Source: Ruminococcus sp. (lineage in GTDB: Bacteria; Bacillota; Clostridia; Oscillospirales; Acutalibacteraceae). From it: a stretch of DNA of 45,901 nucleotides. Each line of letters begins with the position of its first letter. Positions within the stretch are counted from its first letter, which is position 1. The stretch spans positions 1 through 45,901 of the forward strand of contig JAFUJH010000026.1 of assembly GCA_017473775.1 (NCBI GenBank). The letters run 5' to 3'. Shown piece by piece: positions 42,444 to 45,901 of this stretch. A model generated the notes under the pieces. It worked only from the letters and a program-made list of their open reading frames with translations, did no database searches and was not told the origin of the DNA. The position numbers and the translations under genes were made by a program.

Positions 42444-43292
42444 TCATTCGCAACGGGTCTGAGATTTTCTGCAGGAGCAGGAGGCGTTACTGTCTCCTGT
42501 AAGCTCACCTACATTGGGAGGAAAGAACTCGTTTGTGGGGAATTCCAGACGAGAAAATACCTCGCAGGGATTATCTGAGGAATTTGTGCACTCCTTCTCA
42601 GGAATACAAAAATCATAGGAAGGTACCAGCATCTGAACATTACGCTCAATCTGAACAATTGAGAACATACCAAGGGACACATAGACATTTCTGATGCAAG
42701 TGGTTACAAACTCGCCTCCGAAGCACTCGCATATTCTGGAAGGAATTCTGCAGGGAGGGCTTATGTGATGTGAGGTCTCGCAAAGCTTTGCAGACAGAGC
42801 GATAGGCTTTGCAACCTGAACAGATACTCTGGGGAGGTTACCGCACTGAGAGGTCTGGATTTCAATATCATCAGGGGTACAACAGCCTGTAAACACCTTG
42901 ACGCTACCCTCACTGCCATATAGAATTACTTTCTTGTTGAAAATTGAGAGTCCCTGCACCTGTGTAGGAGCACATCCCGGTGCCGAGAACACATCAAGAC
43001 ATATGTCATAGAAAAATGTCATATCCACAGAGTAGAAGCCCTTATGGAAGGGTACAGGCTCAAGGTCTGTCATTACAGAGATAACCTCTGCATCCTTGAT
43101 ACGGACACTCACTGCTGAGTCGATTACACTTTGAGTCTGGTCGGTGAAGTACACTTTCATATCAGTGAGACAATCCTTGTCTGAGCAACTGTCATAAACA
43201 CGAAGTGCATCTATGCAGACAGACTGAGTACAACCGCTGTCGTTGTTTGCAGCAGCAGAACTGGTTTCTGCCACATTGTTGATATCTGCCAT
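42444..43292 (-). CDS. Cysteine-rich protein, possibly spore-associated
   Basis: The 282-residue protein has 20 cysteines and no signal peptide or membrane span. It begins with a Ser/Ala/Asn-rich tail, then V-C-I-D-A-L-R-V-Y-D-S-C-S-D-K-D-C-L, a pattern I recall from a conserved clostridial family with no assigned function. Later segments include V-P-F-H-K-G-F-Y-S-V-D and V-Y-V-S-L-G-M-F-S-I-V-Q-I-E-R. I use the ATG at 43292 (GGAGG seven bases upstream), not 43355. It has its own promoter with a CATAATATA -10 region, which could suit a mother-cell sporulation sigma factor. A coat or exosporium role is an inference. Confidence 0.75.
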   Translation of the reverse strand: MADINNVAETSSAAANNDSGCTQSVCIDALRVYDSCSDKDCLTDMKVYFTDQTQSVIDSAVSVRIKDAEVISVMTDLEPVPFHKGFYSVDMTFFYDICLDVFSAPGCAPTQVQGLSIFNKKVILYGSEGSVKVFTGCCTPDDIEIQTSQCGNLPRVSVQVAKPIALSAKLCETSHHISPPCRIPSRICECFGGEFVTTCIRNVYVSLGMFSIVQIERNVQMLVPSYDFCIPEKECTNSSDNPCEVFSRLEFPTNEFFPPNVGELTGDSNASCSCRKSQTRCE

Positions 43293-43371
43293 GGAACTAC
43301 CTCCAACTATAAATTTCAAGTGCTGATACCTGTGACAATCACTGATACAAAGCACTATGACTTACTGATAT

Positions 43372-43399
43372 ATTATGCCTCAAAGGTGAAAGTGTGCAA
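43372..43399 (-). promoter_or_regulatory. Promoter of the cysteine-rich protein gene
   Basis: TTGCAC and CATAAT are separated by 16 bases on the minus strand. The same place reads CATAATATA, which also fits the CATA-N3-TA form used by sigma-K/sigma-E. Confidence 0.5.
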
Positions 43400-43406
43400 A
43401 AGATAA

Positions 43407-43429
43407 GGAGTACGGATAAACCGTACTCC
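43407..43429 (-). terminator. Terminator of pcrA
   Basis: GGAGTACGG and CCGTACTCC form a 9-bp stem around TTTAT, followed by TTATCTTTT on the minus strand, 13 bases after the stop. Confidence 0.8.
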
Positions 43430-43441
43430 CAGTGTATTTTA

Positions 43442-45670
43442 TCAGATTTTTTCCATTTTACAGAAGTTAGCCATAAGAGTCTTTGTACCTACCTTATCAA
43501 ATGTTACCTCAAGCATTGTATCGTTACCCATTCGCTCCGCCTTGATAATCATACCGACGCCGAACACCTTATGCATAACTCTGTCGCCAACAGAGAAGCT
43601 TGCACCCGCTGCACCGCCTGATGCAGGAACAGACTTTGACCTATTAAGTGCAAAGGGGTCAAAACGCTTTGCAGAGGCTGAGCTACCGCCAACAGGAGTA
43701 GCCGCCTGAGGCTTCTTGTTACCTGTACGCTTCAGATGCTCGTCAGAAATCTCCTCACAAAATCTGGATAGGTTGTTATGCTGTGTAGAACCAAAAAGCA
43801 TACGGCTCTGAGCGTGTACAAGATAGAGCTTTTTCTTTGCTCGGGTTATACCAACATAGGCAAGTCTGTGCTCCTCGTTAAGCTCGTCCATGTCATAGAT
43901 AGCCTGATTAGAGGGGAACATTCCCTCCTCCATTCCGGCAATAAACACCAAGGGGAATTCCAGACCCTTTGAGCTATGGAGAGTCATCATTGTGACACAG
44001 TCAGCACCTGACTCCATATTGTCAAGGTCAGTCTGCAATGCAATTTCCTCAAGGAATGCAGACAGTGTTGCTTCCTCTGCGTAATCCTCCTGGAAATTGA
44101 CGATATTTGACATAAGCTCATCTACATTTTCGATTCGCTCATCTCCGTTTTCTTTCTCTGCTTTGAGGTAGGCTTTATAGTCTGTATGGTCAAGGACCAA
44201 CTCGTAAAGCTCTGCAAGAGTATAATCGCCTGAAAGAGAAGCCTCAATAAAGCCGTCAATCATCTGTGCAAAAGCAGTGAGCTTGGAAGCGGCTCGACTC
44301 AGGTCAGGATAATCCTGTGCACGCTTGATAACATCAAACATACTCTCACCCAGTGCAGATGCTATGCTTGCAATCTTCTGCACTGTAGTGTCACCGATTG
44401 CACGGCGGGGCTTGTTGATAATACGGGACAGACGCACATCATCACGGGGATTGCTGATAAGCTGCAGGTAAGCAAGCATATCCTTGACTTCTTCTCTATC
44501 AAGGAATCGATGTCCACCGATAATACGATGAGGAATGCCTGAGCGAGTCAGTGCGTACTCAATTGCGTTTGACTGTGCATTCATTCTGTAAAGCACAGCT
44601 ACATCAGCAAACGCTCCACCACCTGCCACATATTCAACGATGGTTTTGGCAATATACATTCCCTCGTCACGCTCATCTGAAGCAGTGTGCAGAGTTATCT
44701 TATCGCCGTCCTCGTTCCGAGTCCAGAGGGTATTACCCTTACGCTGTTTATTATTGACTATAACATCATTTGCCGCGGCAAGGATGGTTTTTGTGCTTCT
44801 GTAATTCTGTTCAAGGCGGATAACACGGGCACCGGTGAAGATACTCTCAAAAGAGAGGATGTTCTCGATAGTAGCACCTCTGAAGCGGTAGATACTCTGG
44901 TCGTCATCACCCACTACGCACAGGTTACGGCTCTTTGCCGCAAGCATACTGACAAAGCGGTACTGGACCTTGTTGGTGTCCTGATACTCATCAACCATTA
45001 TATGTCTGAACTGATTCTGATACATCTCCAACACATCGGGACAGGACTCAAACAGACGGACAGTATTAAGAAGCATATCATCAAAATCCATTGCATTAGA
45101 GGAACGAAGCTGGTCCTGATATCTCCTGTATGCATGGGCAATTGTAATCTTCCTGCTGTCAAAGGCGGCGTTTGCCTCCTGCTCCAAGTCCTCGGGAGTT
45201 TTCATCTCGTCTTTTGCACGGGAGATAGCACTGAGCACCTGTCTGTGAGCAAGAATCTTCTCATCCACATTCATTGACTTGAGGATATCCTTCATAACCT
45301 TACGCTGGTCATCGGTATCATATATAGTAAAATGAGAATCATAACCGATTCTGTCACCGAATCTGCGAAGGATTCGTGAGCAGACAGAATGGAAGGTTGC
45401 CGCCCAAATATCCTGACCGCCGTCGGGTACATTAAGGCAGATTCTGTCCTTGAGTTCTCTTGCAGCCTTGTTAGTAAAGGTAATGGCAAGTATCTGCCAA
45501 GGCTTGCACAGACCGCACTGGAGTATATATGCAATGCGGTTTACAAGGACTGTAGTCTTACCTGAGCCTGCACCTGCAAGGATAAGGAGAGGTCCCTCTG
45601 TACAGAACACAGCCTGCTGCTGCATATCGTTCATTCTTGAGTAATTTTGCTTTATGCTTTCAATATCCAT
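43442..45670 (-). CDS. pcrA: ATP-dependent DNA helicase PcrA (UvrD/Rep family)
   Basis: PcrA unwinds DNA in repair and clears RecA and stalled polymerases. The 742-residue protein shows Q-x-A-V near 20, Walker A G-A-G-S-G-K-T-T, D-E-Y-Q-D-T-N (motif II), G-D-D-D-Q-S-I-Y-R-F-R-G (motif III), L-E-Q-N-Y-R-S, T-L-H-S-S-K-G-L-E-F and Y-V-G-I-T-R-A (motif VI). The C-terminal domain (about 670-742; G-D-R-V-M-H-K-V-F-G-V-G-M-I) is the Tudor-like polymerase-binding part typical of PcrA. It is a single gene with promoter and terminator. Confidence 0.97.
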   Translation of the reverse strand: MDIESIKQNYSRMNDMQQQAVFCTEGPLLILAGAGSGKTTVLVNRIAYILQCGLCKPWQILAITFTNKAARELKDRICLNVPDGGQDIWAATFHSVCSRILRRFGDRIGYDSHFTIYDTDDQRKVMKDILKSMNVDEKILAHRQVLSAISRAKDEMKTPEDLEQEANAAFDSRKITIAHAYRRYQDQLRSSNAMDFDDMLLNTVRLFESCPDVLEMYQNQFRHIMVDEYQDTNKVQYRFVSMLAAKSRNLCVVGDDDQSIYRFRGATIENILSFESIFTGARVIRLEQNYRSTKTILAAANDVIVNNKQRKGNTLWTRNEDGDKITLHTASDERDEGMYIAKTIVEYVAGGGAFADVAVLYRMNAQSNAIEYALTRSGIPHRIIGGHRFLDREEVKDMLAYLQLISNPRDDVRLSRIINKPRRAIGDTTVQKIASIASALGESMFDVIKRAQDYPDLSRAASKLTAFAQMIDGFIEASLSGDYTLAELYELVLDHTDYKAYLKAEKENGDERIENVDELMSNIVNFQEDYAEEATLSAFLEEIALQTDLDNMESGADCVTMMTLHSSKGLEFPLVFIAGMEEGMFPSNQAIYDMDELNEEHRLAYVGITRAKKKLYLVHAQSRMLFGSTQHNNLSRFCEEISDEHLKRTGNKKPQAATPVGGSSASAKRFDPFALNRSKSVPASGGAAGASFSVGDRVMHKVFGVGMIIKAERMGNDTMLEVTFDKVGTKTLMANFCKMEKI

Positions 45671-45703
45671 AATTCATTTCCCTTTAACAAAAATCTGACA
45701 TTC

Positions 45704-45732
45704 ATTTTACCACAAAACAAACAAAGCCGCAA
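45704..45732 (-). promoter_or_regulatory. Promoter of pcrA
   Basis: TTGCGG and TAAAAT are separated by 17 bases on the minus strand, about 34 bases before the start codon. Confidence 0.5.
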
Positions 45733-45875
45733 CCATATCCGAGAAATTTCGCGGACAGATTATGTAGGATTACAATAGATGTGTTACAAACAGAATAAAA
45801 AAGATGACGACTGAAAGAACCTGTGTTATAGTTAAGTTGCTCAAACAAAACAAACAGGAGGTTCAATCAATCGTC

Positions 45876-45901
45876 ATGAATAAGATAACACAAGATATGC
45901 A
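45876..45901 (+). CDS. Start of a truncated gene, possibly an IS transposase
   Basis: Only eight full codons are present (M-N-K-I-T-Q-D-M) before the window ends. AGGAGG lies 14 bases upstream, a rather long distance. The opening resembles transposases of an IS481/IS3-like group that I recall from gut Clostridia, and the 110 or so bases before it are unlike the neighbouring promoters. This rests on memory of a short peptide, so it is tentative. Confidence 0.35.

Noticed and set aside
44687..45277. A 196-residue plus-strand frame
   Set aside because: Antisense to pcrA helicase motifs.

Overview
The window looks like part of the chromosome of a spore-forming, low-to-medium G+C Clostridia bacterium, most likely of the Ruminococcaceae/Oscillospiraceae. 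The evidence is: a fused IspH-ribosomal protein S1 gene, a PrkC/PrpC PASTA kinase-phosphatase pair, SpoIIM, RemA (DUF370), a dockerin-bearing secreted protein, a DUF5685/J-domain operon, many TTG/GTG starts behind strong AGGAGG sites, and promoters with clear TTGACA/TATAAT-type boxes. Most of the window is core genome rather than a mobile island. Only the right edge, and perhaps the left edge, resembles insertion-sequence DNA.

Layout. 137-6283 (minus): operon rpiR-type regulator, HI0933-type flavoprotein, cmk, plsC, ispH-rpsA, then a terminator and a UPF0340 gene. 6389-7834: a PHP phosphatase and a histidine phosphatase, divergent from an XRE regulator whose promoter carries two palindromes. 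8590-10315 (minus): a zinc-ribbon pseudokinase with PASTA domains. 10376-10801: a non-coding block with tRNA-Ala(GGC), its terminator, and an inverted array of AGTGATATT repeats. 10848-24349 (minus): a 14-gene housekeeping operon (yicC, remA, gmk, rpoZ, priA, def, fmt, a zinc peptidase, rsmB, rlmN, prpC, prkC, rsgA, an HprK-like ATPase) with a promoter at its head and a terminator at its tail. It couples RNA turnover, nucleotide supply, replication restart, initiator-tRNA formylation and protein deformylation, rRNA methylation, ribosome maturation and the PASTA signalling pair.

24385-29419 (mainly plus): yebC, a dockerin protein, a membrane-anchored beta-rich protein (minus) and a phosphohexomutase. 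29456-29803: a 79-residue protein behind a near-consensus sigma-A promoter with two LexA-like boxes, hence probably part of the SOS regulon. 29814-35395 (minus): an operon of a multidomain lysozyme, proC, spoIIM, a membrane protein and a lipoprotein. 35423-37459 (minus): DUF5685 protein, a Cys-tailed J-domain protein and a membrane protein. 37557-39456 (plus): a HAD phosphatase and an alkaline phosphatase lipoprotein. 39471-42366 (minus): a large MacB/FtsX-type ABC protein. 42405-43399 (minus): a cysteine-rich protein that may be spore-associated. 43407-45732 (minus): pcrA. 45876-end: the first codons of what may be a transposase.

The best candidates for new biology are the DUF5685/J-domain/membrane operon, the zinc-ribbon PASTA pseudokinase, the SOS-controlled small protein, the lysozyme whose GH24 fold is split by an SH3 domain, and the inverted AGTGATATT array next to the tRNA. 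Assignments come from reading motifs by eye. No database search was run.
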